Shown: positions 18,475-28,582, numbered from the stretch's first letter. The stretch is DNA of 64,000 nucleotides from Streptococcus sanguinis SK49 (GCF_000212815.1 NZ_GL890985.1:190296-254295), one strand, 5' to 3'. The notes: generated by a model from the letters alone, not told the origin. A program made the numbers and translations.

Positions 18475-18761
18475 CTTGGATTAACGTTCCCATCATTAAT
18501 ACGAGATGAATTATCTCTTATCTCTGTACTGATATTATAATCTGTATTTTTAAACTTTTCTGCCAAACCATTCAAAAAAGTATTATATTTGCTGACTGTT
18601 TCACCTAAAATGGTACCTGTATAACGAATAAGAGCCGTACAATCATTTAATTTAGTACCAGTATCATCAATAATAGCTTCATTCGCATGAATATCACTAA
18701 CTTCGTTTGATATACTTGTTACAGTTCCATTCAGCTGATCCGGTTTTATATTAATTGTCAT
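18402..18761 (-). CDS. Truncated type VII secretion LXG-associated helical (Lap-like) protein with an IS-derived tail
   Basis: A 119-residue frame. Residues 1 to about 96 look like a small all-helical type VII secretion partner protein ('MTINIKPDQLNGTVTSIS', 'KLNDCTAL', then 'FLNGLAEKFKNTD'); the FxxxD at 70-74 is the motif of LXG-associated proteins that escort LXG toxins. The last ~23 residues are antisense translation of the IS remnant, so the native C-terminus and whatever followed (an LXG toxin would be expected) are gone. AGGAGGG overlaps the stop of the upstream membrane gene, so the two were one operon. Family assignment is by pattern only. Confidence 0.5.
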   Translation of the reverse strand: MTINIKPDQLNGTVTSISNEVSDIHANEAIIDDTGTKLNDCTALIRYTGTILGETVSKYNTFLNGLAEKFKNTDYNISTEIRDNSSRINDGNVNPSDDFFIRSNVHIIQNSNVSVLYSQ

Positions 18762-18772
18762 TTTTCCCTCCT

Positions 18773-19762
18773 TTATTCATCTGGATGCGCTTGTTTCCAA
18801 GTCTGATATTCCGCATAGTTGTGAATGGCATAATCTGTCCTATGCCCCTTCTCACTTGCATAAACTGTTAAATCTTCTCCGCCGGCAGGTGCAAACCAGT
18901 GAAGAGAGGTGTTAAACCACTCTTCCACGCTGACCGACTCTGGCCGAGGATAAATAGCATAGTCATCTATATAAATTTTATTCCATAGAGTTGGCTCTTC
19001 CACAAAAAGATTCAAATTCCTAGCCGCATTATTATCTCTATCCCCACCATTAAATGCGATACTCGAACTACCATATAAATTATAACTTTGTAGTATATTA
19101 AATAAGCTAGTATCCAGAATAGGATCTTTATAATAATAATAATAATACTCCCATCCTGAACTGGCAGGTCTAGAATTTGATGTTTCATAAAAGTTTTTCA
19201 AAGGAAGAGGAAGGCCTTCTATACGCCCTGTAGCCAAGTTCAAACCTACATACTCATCCACTTCCTTCTTTTCATCATCAGAGGTCAAAATCAGAACAGC
19301 CCAGTCCCTACCTTCATAAGTTACGGCATCAATTAGCATCCTTTCTAATTTTGAACCTTTTTTATACTTATCTATTGCCTCGTAAAGATCATATTCTCGG
19401 CGTTTAAAGTTTTGATTAAGGTCCAAAGATACTAACTTTGCTTCATATCCTCGTTTTTTTCTTGGCGGAATATCCTCTCTTTTATATGTGGTGATTTTTG
19501 TATCCACCATATAATTCTGATTTACTTTAACTCCTATAGGCGCAACTACAAATTGCCCTTTATCACCAATCAAAATCGGAGAACTATCTTTCAGACGATC
19601 CCAACGTGTTGAGAACTGCCTGTAGTATGCCTCTTCTTTAGCTTTAGCTTCCTTTTTCTGATAGTTTTGATAAGCCTGATAGCCCCAAAAAGAGAGTAGA
19701 ACACTAATCAATAGGATTAAAATCCAGATGTATCTTTTGACAAACCTATTCTTGTTGTTCAT
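18773..19762 (-). CDS. Membrane-anchored extracellular protein of unknown function, next to the Lap-like gene
   Basis: The product is 329 residues. Residues about 11-30 are one hydrophobic segment ('YIWILILLISVLLSFWGYQ') after a positive start, so the rest is probably outside the membrane, tethered by an uncleaved anchor. A charged coiled-coil-like stretch follows, then a mixed strand/helix domain with 'FVVAPIGVKV' and 'YVGLNLATGRIEGLPLPLKNF'. Six consecutive tyrosines lie near 215-220. The stop is 11 bases from the start of the Lap-like gene, indicating one operon. A role in type VII secretion, such as immunity, is only an inference from this neighbour. Confidence 0.6.
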   Translation of the reverse strand: MNNKNRFVKRYIWILILLISVLLSFWGYQAYQNYQKKEAKAKEEAYYRQFSTRWDRLKDSSPILIGDKGQFVVAPIGVKVNQNYMVDTKITTYKREDIPPRKKRGYEAKLVSLDLNQNFKRREYDLYEAIDKYKKGSKLERMLIDAVTYEGRDWAVLILTSDDEKKEVDEYVGLNLATGRIEGLPLPLKNFYETSNSRPASSGWEYYYYYYKDPILDTSLFNILQSYNLYGSSSIAFNGGDRDNNAARNLNLFVEEPTLWNKIYIDDYAIYPRPESVSVEEWFNTSLHWFAPAGGEDLTVYASEKGHRTDYAIHNYAEYQTWKQAHPDE

Positions 19763-19790
19763 CTGCTTGCCTCCTTATTGCTTTGAATAT

Positions 19791-19820
19791 TAAAAAGGGG
19801 AGGACTAAGAAGTCCTCTCC
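19791..19820 (-). terminator. Minus-strand terminator after argS
   Basis: GAGGACT/AGTCCTC stem (19800-19806 and 19811-19817) followed on the minus strand by a CCCC-TTTTT stretch; it separates argS from the 329-residue membrane gene. Confidence 0.65.
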
Positions 19821-19884
19821 AGGATATGACTTTTTGGCAACCCACTACAGTTGACAAAGAGACCTTTTTTGTTCTAAATTAAGC

Positions 19885-21573
19885 TTACATCTTTTCTGGC
19901 GCTTCTACTCCCAGCAGACGCAAAGCTTCTTTGAGGACAACAGCTGTTGAGTAGCTGAGAGCCAGACGGCTGTCGCGCTCAGGGCTTTCATCCAGAATCC
20001 GTGTGTGCGCATAGTATTTGTTAAAGGCTTGAGCCAGACTGATAGCGTATTTGGCAATCAGAGATGGTTCATAGTTATCAGCAGCACGCTTGACAACGCG
20101 ACCGAAGTCTTGGAGCAGCTTGATAATTTCCCAGCTTTCTGGATCGTTTAGGCTGTATGTAGCCTCTGCATCAGGCTGGAAGTTCGCCTTGCGCAGGATA
20201 GACTGGATACGAGCATAGGCATACTGGATGTAAGGGCCTGTTTCTCCCTCGAAGGAAACCATAGCTTCCAGATCAAAGTCGTAACCATTGCGGCGGTCGG
20301 TTTTGAGGTCGTAGAACTTAACTGCTCCGACTCCAACTGCTCGAGCAACAGCTTCCTTGTTTTCCAATTCTGGGTTTTTAGCTTCAATCTGGCTCTTAGC
20401 CCGGCTGATAGCTTCCAGCAGAGTTGGTTCGAGAAGGATGATATTTCCTTTACGTGTAGACAGTTTTTGACGGTTCTTAGTCACCAGTCCGAAGTCAACG
20501 TGAATCATGTCATCGCTCCAGTCAAAGCCCATCTTTTTCAGAACGGCCTTGAGTTGTCTGAAGTGGTTGGCCTGCTCTTGACCTACAACATAGACATTTT
20601 TGACAAAGTTGTAAGTGCGAGCCCGGTAGATGGCTGTAGCGATATCCCGTGTGATGTAGAGGGTAGCACCGTCTGATTTTTTAATCATAGCAGGCGGAAG
20701 GTTAAAGTCTTCCAAGTCTACAATGCTAGCTCCTTTTGATTCCTGTAAAAGTCCTTTTTCTTCGAGGATTTGAATCCCTTCGTCCATCTTATCGTTGTAG
20801 AAGGCTTCACCATTTAGACTGTCAAATTCGACACCTAGGAGTTCGTAGATACGGTTGAATTCTGTCAGACTTTCGTCTCGGAACCATTGCCAGAGCTCAG
20901 TTGCTTCTGGGTCACCGTCTTCCAGCTTCTTGAACCAAAGGCGGCCTTCTTCATCCAGAGATGGGTCGTTTTCAATCTCGGCATTGATACGCACGTAGAG
21001 TTTGAGGAGCTCGTCAATAGGGTTAACTTCAACAGCTTCCTGGCTTCCCCACTTCTTATAAGCTACCATCAAGAGGCCAAACTGTTTGCCCCAGTCTCCC
21101 AAGTGGTTGATTTTGATGGTGTTGTAGCCAATCTTGCGGAAGATGTTGGAAAGAGCGTCACCGATAACAGTAGAGCGCAAGTGGCCGACTGAGAAAGGCT
21201 TGGCAATGTTTGGGCTGGATAGATCAATGGTGATATTCTGATTATTTCCTTCGTTTTGCTGGCCATAGTCAGCTCCGTCTTTGATGACTTCTTTGATAAC
21301 TTGGCCAGAAATTTCAGCCTTGCTGAGGAAAAAGTTGACATAAGGACCAGTCGCAACGACTTTATCAAAATGCGCTGTATCAATCTTTTCAGCGATGTCA
21401 GTAGCGATGATTTGAGGAGCTTTGCGCTCAGTCTTTGCCAGAGAAAAGGCTGGGAAGGCGATATCGCCAAGTTCAGAGCTCTTTGGCTGCTCCAATAAAT
21501 TTAAAATAGCGTCTTGATCAAGGCTGTCAATAATCTTGGCCAATTCGCCGGCAATCAACTGTTTGTTATCCAT
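19885..21573 (-). CDS. argS: Arginyl-tRNA synthetase
   Basis: A class I aminoacyl-tRNA synthetase, 562 residues, charging tRNA-Arg. The order is an N-terminal Add-1 domain, the HIGH-type motif '[11 protein letters not shown]' (about 126-136), the KMSK-type 'KLSTRKGN' (about 365) and a C-terminal DALR anticodon-binding domain ending '[13 protein letters not shown]'. The ATG has AAGGAGC upstream. It is divergent from argR. No T-box leader is visible; the region up to the promoter is short. Confidence 0.97.
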   Translation of the reverse strand: MDNKQLIAGELAKIIDSLDQDAILNLLEQPKSSELGDIAFPAFSLAKTERKAPQIIATDIAEKIDTAHFDKVVATGPYVNFFLSKAEISGQVIKEVIKDGADYGQQNEGNNQNITIDLSSPNIAKPFSVGHLRSTVIGDALSNIFRKIGYNTIKINHLGDWGKQFGLLMVAYKKWGSQEAVEVNPIDELLKLYVRINAEIENDPSLDEEGRLWFKKLEDGDPEATELWQWFRDESLTEFNRIYELLGVEFDSLNGEAFYNDKMDEGIQILEEKGLLQESKGASIVDLEDFNLPPAMIKKSDGATLYITRDIATAIYRARTYNFVKNVYVVGQEQANHFRQLKAVLKKMGFDWSDDMIHVDFGLVTKNRQKLSTRKGNIILLEPTLLEAISRAKSQIEAKNPELENKEAVARAVGVGAVKFYDLKTDRRNGYDFDLEAMVSFEGETGPYIQYAYARIQSILRKANFQPDAEATYSLNDPESWEIIKLLQDFGRVVKRAADNYEPSLIAKYAISLAQAFNKYYAHTRILDESPERDSRLALSYSTAVVLKEALRLLGVEAPEKM

Positions 21574-21873
21574 ATTTGCTCCTTTGTGTCTTTTGTTATT
21601 ATTTTATCACATTTTTCAAGGAATCTTCAATTTTTTTGGGAATAATTTTTGGGCTAATAGGAATTTTTCTGATATAATAAGAGGGATAAGAACTTGTATT
21701 TATAGATGGGCTTTTCATCTAAATGCTTCCTTCTCTGTTACTCTTCGTTAAAGTTTTTTGTTTATTCTCAGTATTCCTGCAAATCTTTGCCTAGATTGAT
21801 GGAGAAGCAGTTTTTCATCGGATGGAGTATTCTTTATGAATGCAGCTTCTAAATATTCAACAATGAGGTAAAA
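21574..21873. promoter_or_regulatory. argS-argR divergent promoter region
   Basis: On the minus strand TTGAAG-18-TAAAAT can serve argS. On the plus strand TTGGGC (21649-21654), 18 bases, TATAAT (21673-21678) can serve argR and would give a leader of about 190 bases. That leader has a small TAGATG/CATCTA stem and, near argR, TATGAAT and ATATTCA, which resemble ARG-box halves but too far apart for one standard box. No gene is supported here. Confidence 0.55.
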
Positions 21874-22311
21874 ATGAGAAAGAATGACCGTCATCAGTTA
21901 GTCAAAACGATGATTAAGGAAGAAAAGCTAGGAACGCAAAAGGAGATTCAAGATCGTCTGGAACCACAAGGGATATATGTGACGCAGACTACCCTGTCGC
22001 GTGACCTCCGTGAAATTGGTCTGACCAAGGTTAAGAAGAAGGGCCTGACTTATTATGTTTTGGCGCATGAGACTGAAGAGATTGATTTTATAGAATTTTT
22101 AGCCAAGCATGTGGAGAGTGTGGCCAGGGCAGAGTTTAGTCTGGTTCTTCGTACTGGCCTAGGAGAGGCCACAGTGCTGGCCAATGTCGTGGATAACTCG
22201 TTCGATAGCCGTATTCTGGGAACCGTTGCGGGTGCCAATACTCTTTTAGTGGTTTGCCGGGATCAGGCAGCTGCTCAGGAGATTGAGGAGCAAATACAGG
22301 AAGTGATGTAA
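21874..22311 (+). CDS. argR: Arginine repressor (ArgR/AhrC family)
   Basis: An arginine-dependent hexameric regulator, 145 residues. The winged-helix DNA-binding domain covers residues 1-70 ('TQKEIQDRLEPQGIYVTQTTLSRDLREIGL'); the C-terminal oligomerisation and arginine-binding domain has 'ANVVDNSFDSRILGTVAGANTLLVVCRD' with the arginine-binding acidic region. It lies beside argS and before mutS. Streptococci carry several ArgR paralogues, so this may be the ArgR or AhrC type. Confidence 0.9.
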   Translation: MRKNDRHQLVKTMIKEEKLGTQKEIQDRLEPQGIYVTQTTLSRDLREIGLTKVKKKGLTYYVLAHETEEIDFIEFLAKHVESVARAEFSLVLRTGLGEATVLANVVDNSFDSRILGTVAGANTLLVVCRDQAAAQEIEEQIQEVM

Positions 22312-22389
22312 GAGTCACAGTTTTTTCAGGAAAAATGGAGAGGTTTGAGACGGAAGTCCTGACCTCGTTTGTTTTTAGAAAGGATAGAG

Positions 22390-24939
22390 ATGGCAGTAGA
22401 AAAGTTATCGCCAGGCATGCAGCAGTATTTGGATATCAAAAAGGACTATCCAGATGCTTTCTTGCTCTTTCGGATGGGGGATTTCTATGAGTTGTTTTAT
22501 GATGATGCGATCAATGCCGCCCAGATTTTAGAGATTTCTCTCACCAGCCGCAATAAAAATGCAGAAAATCCCATTCCCATGGCTGGAGTTCCCTATCATT
22601 CGGCTCAGCAGTATATTGATGTTTTGGTCGAGTCAGGCTATAAGGTAGCGATTGCGGAGCAGATGGAAGATCCCAAGGAAGCCAAGGGAGTTGTTAAGCG
22701 GGAGGTCGTTCAGGTTATCACACCGGGGACGGTGGTGGACTCCAGTAAGCCGGACTCTGCGAATAACTTTCTGGTGGCTTTGGATTACTCGGATAGCCTC
22801 TATGGTCTGGCTTATATGGACTTGGTGACCGGTGAGTTTCAGGTGACTAGTTTAGAGGACTTTAGCCTGGTCTGCGGGGAAATCCGCAATTTGAAAGCTA
22901 GGGAAGTGGTGCTGGGCTATACCTTGCCAGAAGCTGAGGAGCAGGTCTTGGCTGGGCAGATGAATCTTTTACTGTCCTATGTACAGACGGCCTTGGACGA
23001 TGTCCAGCTGCTGGGCGAGGAGCTGTCTCCGATGGAACGTCAGGCAGCAGGGAAATTGCTGGAGTATGTGCACCGGACTCAGATGAGGGAGCTCAGTCAT
23101 TTGAAGAAGGCCCAGCATTATGAAATCAAGGACTTTCTGCAAATGGATTATGCCACTAAGGCGAGTCTGGATTTGACAGAAAATGCTCGTTCGGGCAAGA
23201 AGCACGGCAGTCTTTATTGGCTGATGGACGAGACTAAGACGGCCATGGGGGGGCGCATGCTGCGCTCTTGGATCCAGCGGCCGCTGATTGATGAAGCGCG
23301 AATTAGCCAGCGGCAGAATGTCGTCGAGGTTTTTCTGGATCATTTCTTTGAGCGGAGTGATTTGACGGAGAGCCTCAAGGGAGTCTATGATATCGAGCGG
23401 CTGGCTAGTCGGGTGTCTTTTGGCAAGACCAATCCCAAGGATCTGCTGCAGTTGGCAGCAACATTGGTCAATGTGCCTCAGATTAAGGCTATCCTGCAAG
23501 GAATCGGCAGCTCGCATCTAGCTCGTTTGATTGAGGGATTGGATCCTATTCCAGAGTTGGCAGGTTTGATTAGCTCAGCCATTTCGCCGGATGCACCCCA
23601 TATCATTACTGAGGGAAATATTATTCGGACCGGTTTTGATGAGACCTTGGATCAGTATCGGCTTGTGCTGAGGGAGGGGACTGGATGGATTGCAGAGCTG
23701 GAAGTCAAAGAACGTGCTAACAGCGGCATCAGCAATCTGAAGATTGATTACAACAAAAAAGATGGTTATTATTTCCATGTGACCAATTCCCAGTTGGCTC
23801 ATGTGCCTAGTCATTTCTTCCGCAAGGCGACCCTGAAAAATTCTGAGCGTTTCGGAACGGAGGAGCTGGCTCGGATTGAGGGAGAGATGTTGGAGGCGCG
23901 TGAAAAATCTGCTAATTTGGAATACGAGATTTTCATGCGGATTCGCGAGGAAGCTGGCAAATACATCCAGCGCTTGCAGGCCTTGGCACAAACGCTGGCA
24001 GCTGTAGATGTACTGCAGAGCTTTGCTGCGGTAGCGGAGCAACTACATTTGGTGCGCCCCGTCTTTACTGCAGAGCGCTGTCTGCAGATTGAAAAAGGTC
24101 GGCATGCTGTTGTGGAAAAGGTCATGGGTGCCCAAAGCTACATTCCAAATAGTATTCTGCTGGACCAGGAAACGGACATCCAGCTGATTACCGGGCATAA
24201 TATGAGCGGGAAATCAACTTATATGCGCCAGCTGGCTATCATCGTTATTATGGCACAGATGGGCTCTTATGTGCCTGCTCAGTCTGCCAGTCTGCCGCTA
24301 TTCGATGCGATTTTCACTCGCATCGGTGCAGCAGATGATCTGGTGTCCGGCCAGTCCACCTTTATGGTGGAGATGATGGAGGCCAATCGGGCCATTCGAC
24401 AGGCCAGCGAGCGTTCGCTCATTCTCTTTGATGAGCTGGGCCGTGGAACGGCGACTTACGATGGGATGGCGCTGGCTCAGGCTATTATTGAGCATATTCA
24501 TCATTATACTGGAGCCAAGACCCTCTTTGCCACTCACTATCATGAGTTGACAGCCTTGGAGGATAGCTTGGAGCATTTGGAAAATGTCCATGTGGCAACC
24601 TTGGAAAAGGACGGGCAGGTGACTTTCCTGCATAAGATTGAGCCGGGTCCGGCTGACAAGTCCTACGGGATTCACGTGGCGAAAATTGCCGGTCTTCCTG
24701 AGAAATTACTGGAGCGGGCGGATAACATTTTGAGTCATTTGGAGAGTCAGGATACAGGACTAGGCTCAGAGCTTCCTACCGAATCCAGACAAAAACGGTC
24801 ACAAGTGGCGGAGCAGATGTCTCTTTTCGCAGAAGGAACGGAAAATCCAATCCTGACTGAACTCCGAGACTTGGACATCTACAATATGACTCCCCTGGAA
24901 GTCATGGCAGCAGTGGCCGAGCTCAAGAAGAAGTTGTAA
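22390..24939 (+). CDS. mutS: DNA mismatch repair protein MutS (HexA)
   Basis: A mismatch-recognition ATPase, 849 residues from ATG 22390 (AAAGGA upstream; an in-frame start at 22369 has none). Near the N-terminus '[15 protein letters not shown]' holds the mismatch-reading Phe-x-Glu ('FYE'). The ABC-type ATPase has Walker A 'GHNMSGKST' (about 604-612), Walker B '[11 protein letters not shown]' and 'ATHYHEL'. It is HexA of the pneumococcal naming. In place of an adjacent mutL, an antisense two-gene unit follows. Confidence 0.97.
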   Translation: MAVEKLSPGMQQYLDIKKDYPDAFLLFRMGDFYELFYDDAINAAQILEISLTSRNKNAENPIPMAGVPYHSAQQYIDVLVESGYKVAIAEQMEDPKEAKGVVKREVVQVITPGTVVDSSKPDSANNFLVALDYSDSLYGLAYMDLVTGEFQVTSLEDFSLVCGEIRNLKAREVVLGYTLPEAEEQVLAGQMNLLLSYVQTALDDVQLLGEELSPMERQAAGKLLEYVHRTQMRELSHLKKAQHYEIKDFLQMDYATKASLDLTENARSGKKHGSLYWLMDETKTAMGGRMLRSWIQRPLIDEARISQRQNVVEVFLDHFFERSDLTESLKGVYDIERLASRVSFGKTNPKDLLQLAATLVNVPQIKAILQGIGSSHLARLIEGLDPIPELAGLISSAISPDAPHIITEGNIIRTGFDETLDQYRLVLREGTGWIAELEVKERANSGISNLKIDYNKKDGYYFHVTNSQLAHVPSHFFRKATLKNSERFGTEELARIEGEMLEAREKSANLEYEIFMRIREEAGKYIQRLQALAQTLAAVDVLQSFAAVAEQLHLVRPVFTAERCLQIEKGRHAVVEKVMGAQSYIPNSILLDQETDIQLITGHNMSGKSTYMRQLAIIVIMAQMGSYVPAQSASLPLFDAIFTRIGAADDLVSGQSTFMVEMMEANRAIRQASERSLILFDELGRGTATYDGMALAQAIIEHIHHYTGAKTLFATHYHELTALEDSLEHLENVHVATLEKDGQVTFLHKIEPGPADKSYGIHVAKIAGLPEKLLERADNILSHLESQDTGLGSELPTESRQKRSQVAEQMSLFAEGTENPILTELRDLDIYNMTPLEVMAAVAELKKKL

Positions 24940-24943
24940 AAAT

Positions 24944-24985
24944 AAAGAACAGACTTGTTAATGCCTCAAGTCTGCTCTTTTTATT
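24944..24985. terminator. Bidirectional terminator between mutS and the DUF3021 gene
   Basis: CAGACTTG (24950-24957) pairs with CAAGTCTG (24967-24974), with AAAG before and CTCTTTTT after. Confidence 0.8.
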
Positions 24986-24987
24986 TC

Positions 24988-25458
24988 TCACGATTTGCCA
25001 GACAAACCGCTATTGATTTTTTGAATGTTGCGGTAAGTGCGGTAGTAGATGGCACCTAAAATGATTAGATAGATGAGGGTGAATTCCCCGACGGCAGTCA
25101 GTGTCAGGTTAAGTATTTTTTCTCTTGGGAAAAATCCAGCTAGGTTAGCTAAAAGTGCAAAGGTCAGAATCATCACACCATAGTGGCTGACAACGGAGCG
25201 CAGGATGCTCCAGTCTCTTTGAAAGAAGCTTCCGCTCCATCTGAAAATAGCTCCCATGATAAACCAGATAAGCATGCAGTAGAGCATGATGAGGGAAACA
25301 TGGACATGCTGGATCAAAAAGAAGTGGCCGGTAGGAGAGCGAGGATGAAGCGGTAGATAAGCTGGATTGTAAAAATAAGAAACAATCATGGAGAAGAAGA
25401 GACCGATGAAAATCCCTCCAATCCCTCCGAAAAAGAGTTCTTTAATACGAGTTTTCAT
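24988..25458 (-). CDS. DUF3021 membrane protein, likely inhibitor partner of the LytTR regulator
   Basis: A 156-residue protein with four hydrophobic helices (about 7-28, 52-73, 91-110 and 118-140), the DUF3021 layout. In streptococcal LytTR regulatory systems (HdrRM and BrsRM of S. mutans) the membrane partner restrains the paired LytTR protein. The gene overlaps the LytTR gene by 4 bases, so they are translationally coupled. Ligand and targets are unknown. Confidence 0.8.
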   Translation of the reverse strand: MKTRIKELFFGGIGGIFIGLFFSMIVSYFYNPAYLPLHPRSPTGHFFLIQHVHVSLIMLYCMLIWFIMGAIFRWSGSFFQRDWSILRSVVSHYGVMILTFALLANLAGFFPREKILNLTLTAVGEFTLIYLIILGAIYYRTYRNIQKINSGLSGKS

Positions 25459-25895
25459 AATTTCAACCTTTCTTTAATGGATTTGAGATAACGGCGGGAC
25501 GAGTAAGTCTGATCGCCGTTTTTCAGAAATATTTGAATCAGACCATTTGGAGTCAGCTTGAGGTGGCTGATTTGTCGGCTATTGATAATCTCCGACTGAG
25601 AAATCTGCAGAAAATAGTCCGGCAGGACCTGCAGTAACTGATAAAGAGCTTGTTGAGCTCGATAGCTGTCTTTTGCTGTTCGAACCCGAACCTGACGGTT
25701 TTCTGTATAGATTTGGTGGATTTCCTCAGCGTCTAGTAAGTAGATTTCGTCTTCTTTCTTGACATGGATCTTGTCCTCTTTATCCAGATGTTGCGCAAAG
25801 TGGACCAATTCCTGAATGCTTTCAGTCATGAGACGAGCCTCAATGCTGACGGAGTCTTCGGTAACTTGAGAATTAATTCTTAGCTTAACTTTCAT
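25455..25895 (-). CDS. LytTR-domain transcription regulator without receiver domain
   Basis: A 146-residue protein with an N-terminal ~45 residue segment and a C-terminal LytTR DNA-binding domain ('[24 protein letters not shown]', '[21 protein letters not shown]', '[13 protein letters not shown]'). No phosphoacceptor receiver domain is present, which fits the LytTR regulatory system type controlled by a membrane partner. A minus-strand promoter TTGTTT-17-TTTAAT lies at 25916-25944, and AGGAGG precedes the ATG. In related systems targets are bacteriocin or competence genes; here they cannot be told. Confidence 0.82.
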   Translation of the reverse strand: MKVKLRINSQVTEDSVSIEARLMTESIQELVHFAQHLDKEDKIHVKKEDEIYLLDAEEIHQIYTENRQVRVRTAKDSYRAQQALYQLLQVLPDYFLQISQSEIINSRQISHLKLTPNGLIQIFLKNGDQTYSSRRYLKSIKERLKL

Positions 25896-25915
25896 AACTT
25901 CCTCCTTTCACCTTT

Positions 25916-25944
25916 ATTAAACCGCAACATGGCAGAGAAAACAA
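25916..25944 (-). promoter_or_regulatory. Candidate promoter of the LytTR-DUF3021 pair
   Basis: Minus strand TTGTTT, 17 bases, TTTAAT; the -10 ends 20 bases before the ATG. Confidence 0.45.
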
Positions 25945-26041
25945 GCCCTTTTGCCTATGTGGCAGCTATTTGTGTCTATCTGGTTTGGCTTGTGAGCAGA
26001 ATGGTCGAGAAAGGCTGCCTTCTGATAGAAAGAGCCCAATG

Positions 26042-26050
26042 TGTTATAAT
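26042..26050 (+). promoter_or_regulatory. Extended -10 promoter for mutL
   Basis: TG-T-TATAAT (-10 at 26045-26050), 28 bases before the mutL ATG, so mutL is transcribed separately from mutS. Confidence 0.65.
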
Positions 26051-26078
26051 AGATAGCAGAACAAATACGGAGAAAAAG

Positions 26079-28025
26079 ATGTCAAAAATTATCGAACTTC
26101 CAGAAATTCTAGCCAATCAGATTGCGGCCGGTGAAGTCATTGAGCGGCCTAGCAGTGTGGTCAAGGAGCTGGTGGAAAATTCAATTGATGCGGGTGCAAG
26201 CCAGATTACCATCGAAATTGAGGAGGCCGGACTCAAGAGCATTCAGGTAACGGATAATGGCGAAGGCATAGCCCACGAAGATGTTCCTCTGGCCCTTCGA
26301 CGCCATGCTACCAGTAAAATCAAGAAGCAGGCGGATCTCTTTCGGATTCGGACATTGGGTTTCCGTGGTGAGGCCATTCCTTCCATTGCTTCTGTTTCGC
26401 GTTTTACCATTGAGACAGCGACTGAAGCCGGCCAGCACGGGACTCTGCTGGTTGCGCAGGGTGGCGAGATTGAAGAGCATGAGCCTACCAGCAGTCCGGT
26501 GGGAACGAAAATCAAGATAGAAGATCTCTTCTTTAATACTCCAGCCCGGCTCAAGTATATGAAGAGCCAGCAGGCTGAGCTGTCCCATATCGTTGATGTG
26601 ATTAATCGGCTTAGTCTGGCCCATCCGGAAGTGGCTTTCACCCTTATCAGTGACGGCCGCGAAATGACACGGACTGCCGGCAGTGGCAATCTGCGTCAGG
26701 CTATTGCAGGCATCTATGGTCTGGCAACAGCCAAGAAAATGGTGGAAATCTCTGCTTCAGATCTGGACTTTGAAGTGAGCGGCTATGTCAGCCTACCTGA
26801 GCTGACTCGTGCGAATCGGAATTATATTACGATTCTCATCAACGGTCGCTACATTAAGAATTTCCTGCTTAATCGTGCTATTTTGGACGGCTACGGCAGC
26901 AAGCTGATGGTAGGCCGCTTTCCACTAGCGGTCATCAATATTCAGATTGACCCCTATCTGGCTGATGTCAATGTCCATCCGACAAAGCAAGAGGTGCGGA
27001 TTTCTAAAGAACGCGAACTCATGGCCTTGATTTCGCAAGCCATTGCGACCAGTCTCAAGGAGCAGGATCTTATCCCAGATGCTTTGGAAAATCTGGCCAA
27101 ATCAACTGTTAAGCGTGCAAATAAGTCTGAACAGACCAGCCTCCCGCTGAAAGAAAATCGCCTCTACTACGATAAGGAGCAGAATGACTTTTTCCTCAAG
27201 CCACAGGTGGCCGAGCAACAACTATCCTTTGAAGAATCAGCGGAGCCTGTTCATGAAGCGACAGACGAAAAAGCAGAACCGCCACAATCAACTTCGGTCA
27301 AATTTGCAGAGAGAAAGCCAGTTAGCTATGACCAACTAGACCATCCAGAGCTTGATCAGGTCAGTCTGGAGCGGGCTGTGGATAAGTTGGAACAGGAAGA
27401 GAAGTCAAGCTTCCCAGAGTTAGAATATTTCGGCCAGATGCATGGTACCTATCTCTTTGCTCAGGGCAAGGGCGGTCTTTACATTATTGACCAGCATGCT
27501 GCCCAAGAGCGGGTCAAGTATGAGTATTATCGGGAGAAGATTGGGGATGTGGACAATAGCCAGCAACAGCTCTTAGTGCCCTATATCTTTGAATTTCCAG
27601 CGGACGATATGCTGCGAATCAAGCAGCGGATGGGGCTGTTAGAAGATGCTGGCATCTTTTTAGAAGAGTACGGAGCCAATCAGTTTATCCTCCGTGAGCA
27701 TCCCATTTGGTTCAAGGAAGAGGAGATTGAAGCAGGTATCTATGAGATGTGTGATATGCTTCTCCTGACCAAGGAAGTTTCTATCAAGAAATATCGAGCA
27801 GAGCTGGCCATTATGATGAGCTGCAAACGCTCCATCAAGGCCAATCACAGTCTGGATGACTACTCTGCGCGTGACTTGCTCTTTCAGCTGTCCCAGTGTG
27901 ACAATCCTTACAACTGCCCACACGGCCGACCGGTCTTGGTCAACTTTACCAAGTCGGATATGGAAAAAATGTTCCGCCGCATTCAGGAAAATCACACTAG
28001 CCTGCGGGAGTTGGGGAAATACTAA
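26079..28025 (+). CDS. mutL: DNA mismatch repair protein MutL (HexB)
   Basis: A GHKL ATPase that links MutS to downstream repair, 648 residues from ATG 26079, preceded by GGAGAAAAAG; the frame is open further to 25929 but covers the promoter. Motifs: '[26 protein letters not shown]', 'VTDNGEGI' and 'TLGFRGEA'. The C-terminal dimerisation domain has '[24 protein letters not shown]'; its 'QHAAQERV' is the endonuclease-region variant, but whether it cuts is unclear. A low-complexity linker lies at about 345-450. Confidence 0.96.
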   Translation: MSKIIELPEILANQIAAGEVIERPSSVVKELVENSIDAGASQITIEIEEAGLKSIQVTDNGEGIAHEDVPLALRRHATSKIKKQADLFRIRTLGFRGEAIPSIASVSRFTIETATEAGQHGTLLVAQGGEIEEHEPTSSPVGTKIKIEDLFFNTPARLKYMKSQQAELSHIVDVINRLSLAHPEVAFTLISDGREMTRTAGSGNLRQAIAGIYGLATAKKMVEISASDLDFEVSGYVSLPELTRANRNYITILINGRYIKNFLLNRAILDGYGSKLMVGRFPLAVINIQIDPYLADVNVHPTKQEVRISKERELMALISQAIATSLKEQDLIPDALENLAKSTVKRANKSEQTSLPLKENRLYYDKEQNDFFLKPQVAEQQLSFEESAEPVHEATDEKAEPPQSTSVKFAERKPVSYDQLDHPELDQVSLERAVDKLEQEEKSSFPELEYFGQMHGTYLFAQGKGGLYIIDQHAAQERVKYEYYREKIGDVDNSQQQLLVPYIFEFPADDMLRIKQRMGLLEDAGIFLEEYGANQFILREHPIWFKEEEIEAGIYEMCDMLLLTKEVSIKKYRAELAIMMSCKRSIKANHSLDDYSARDLLFQLSQCDNPYNCPHGRPVLVNFTKSDMEKMFRRIQENHTSLRELGKY

Positions 28026-28040
28026 ACTTTATAGAAGATC

Positions 28041-28080
28041 AAACAGCCCTAGTCATAGAACTAGAGCTGTTTTGAGTTTT
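28041..28080. terminator. Bidirectional terminator between mutL and the RDD gene
   Basis: AAACAGC (28041-28047) pairs with GCTGTTT (28066-28072), with an inner CTAGT/ACTAG stem and T-runs on both strands. The stop of the minus-strand RDD gene lies inside it. Confidence 0.8.
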
Positions 28081-28582
28081 TGAGCTGAACTTGCGTTCCA
28101 GCAAGCAAATCAGCTGGATGGCGTTTGTCCTTGCGAAGCAGTCCCATCAGCAGAAAGATCAAGAAGAGAATACCTGCTGAAGTTGACAAGAAAATTGACA
28201 GGGCATCTGCTTGATAAGCACTACGGATAGCTCCCATATGTCCCAGCTGCCAAGGGAAAAACTTGATAGCAGAGCGCAAAAAGCTGTGGGAAAGGCTCCT
28301 ATGTTTGTAAACCAACTGTAAACCTGCCCAGCGCTTGCCAAAACTTCCTTTTCGATAGTCTAGCCAAGCAAAGATAACAGTTAGAGGCAGGACAGAGGTA
28401 GAAAAAGCCAGAAGCTGGCTCTGGGATTCAGTGAATGTAGGAATATCTCCTAGAACTAGATTGTAAAAGCCCATAGCTAGTAAAAAAAGAGCAATGAGGT
28501 AGCCCGAAATGAAGAGCCAGTCTCCAAGCAGCTCTTTCAGACGAGTTTTGACAGGTATGGGATTGTCAGTTTTTAGTTTCAT
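28061..28582 (-). CDS. RDD-family membrane protein
   Basis: A 173-residue protein with three or four membrane helices and the RDD family features '[13 protein letters not shown]' and '[11 protein letters not shown]' (the conserved D-x-x-A-G-T). RDD proteins are poorly understood and some affect ion balance. I choose the ATG at 28582, which has AAGGTG upstream; an earlier start at 28615 lies deeper in the previous gene. It overlaps the XRE gene by 17 bases, so the two are one operon. Confidence 0.78.
   Translation of the reverse strand: MKLKTDNPIPVKTRLKELLGDWLFISGYLIALFLLAMGFYNLVLGDIPTFTESQSQLLAFSTSVLPLTVIFAWLDYRKGSFGKRWAGLQLVYKHRSLSHSFLRSAIKFFPWQLGHMGAIRSAYQADALSIFLSTSAGILFLIFLLMGLLRKDKRHPADLLAGTQVQLKNSKQL

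Noticed and set aside
18312-18509. 65-codon plus-strand frame as an intact gene
   Set aside because: Only residues from Met 18375 look like a transposase N-terminus, then similarity stops; it is described as an IS remnant.
21536-21751. 71-codon plus-strand frame across the argS-argR gap
   Set aside because: Starts inside argS on the opposite strand, covers both promoters and has no ribosome site.
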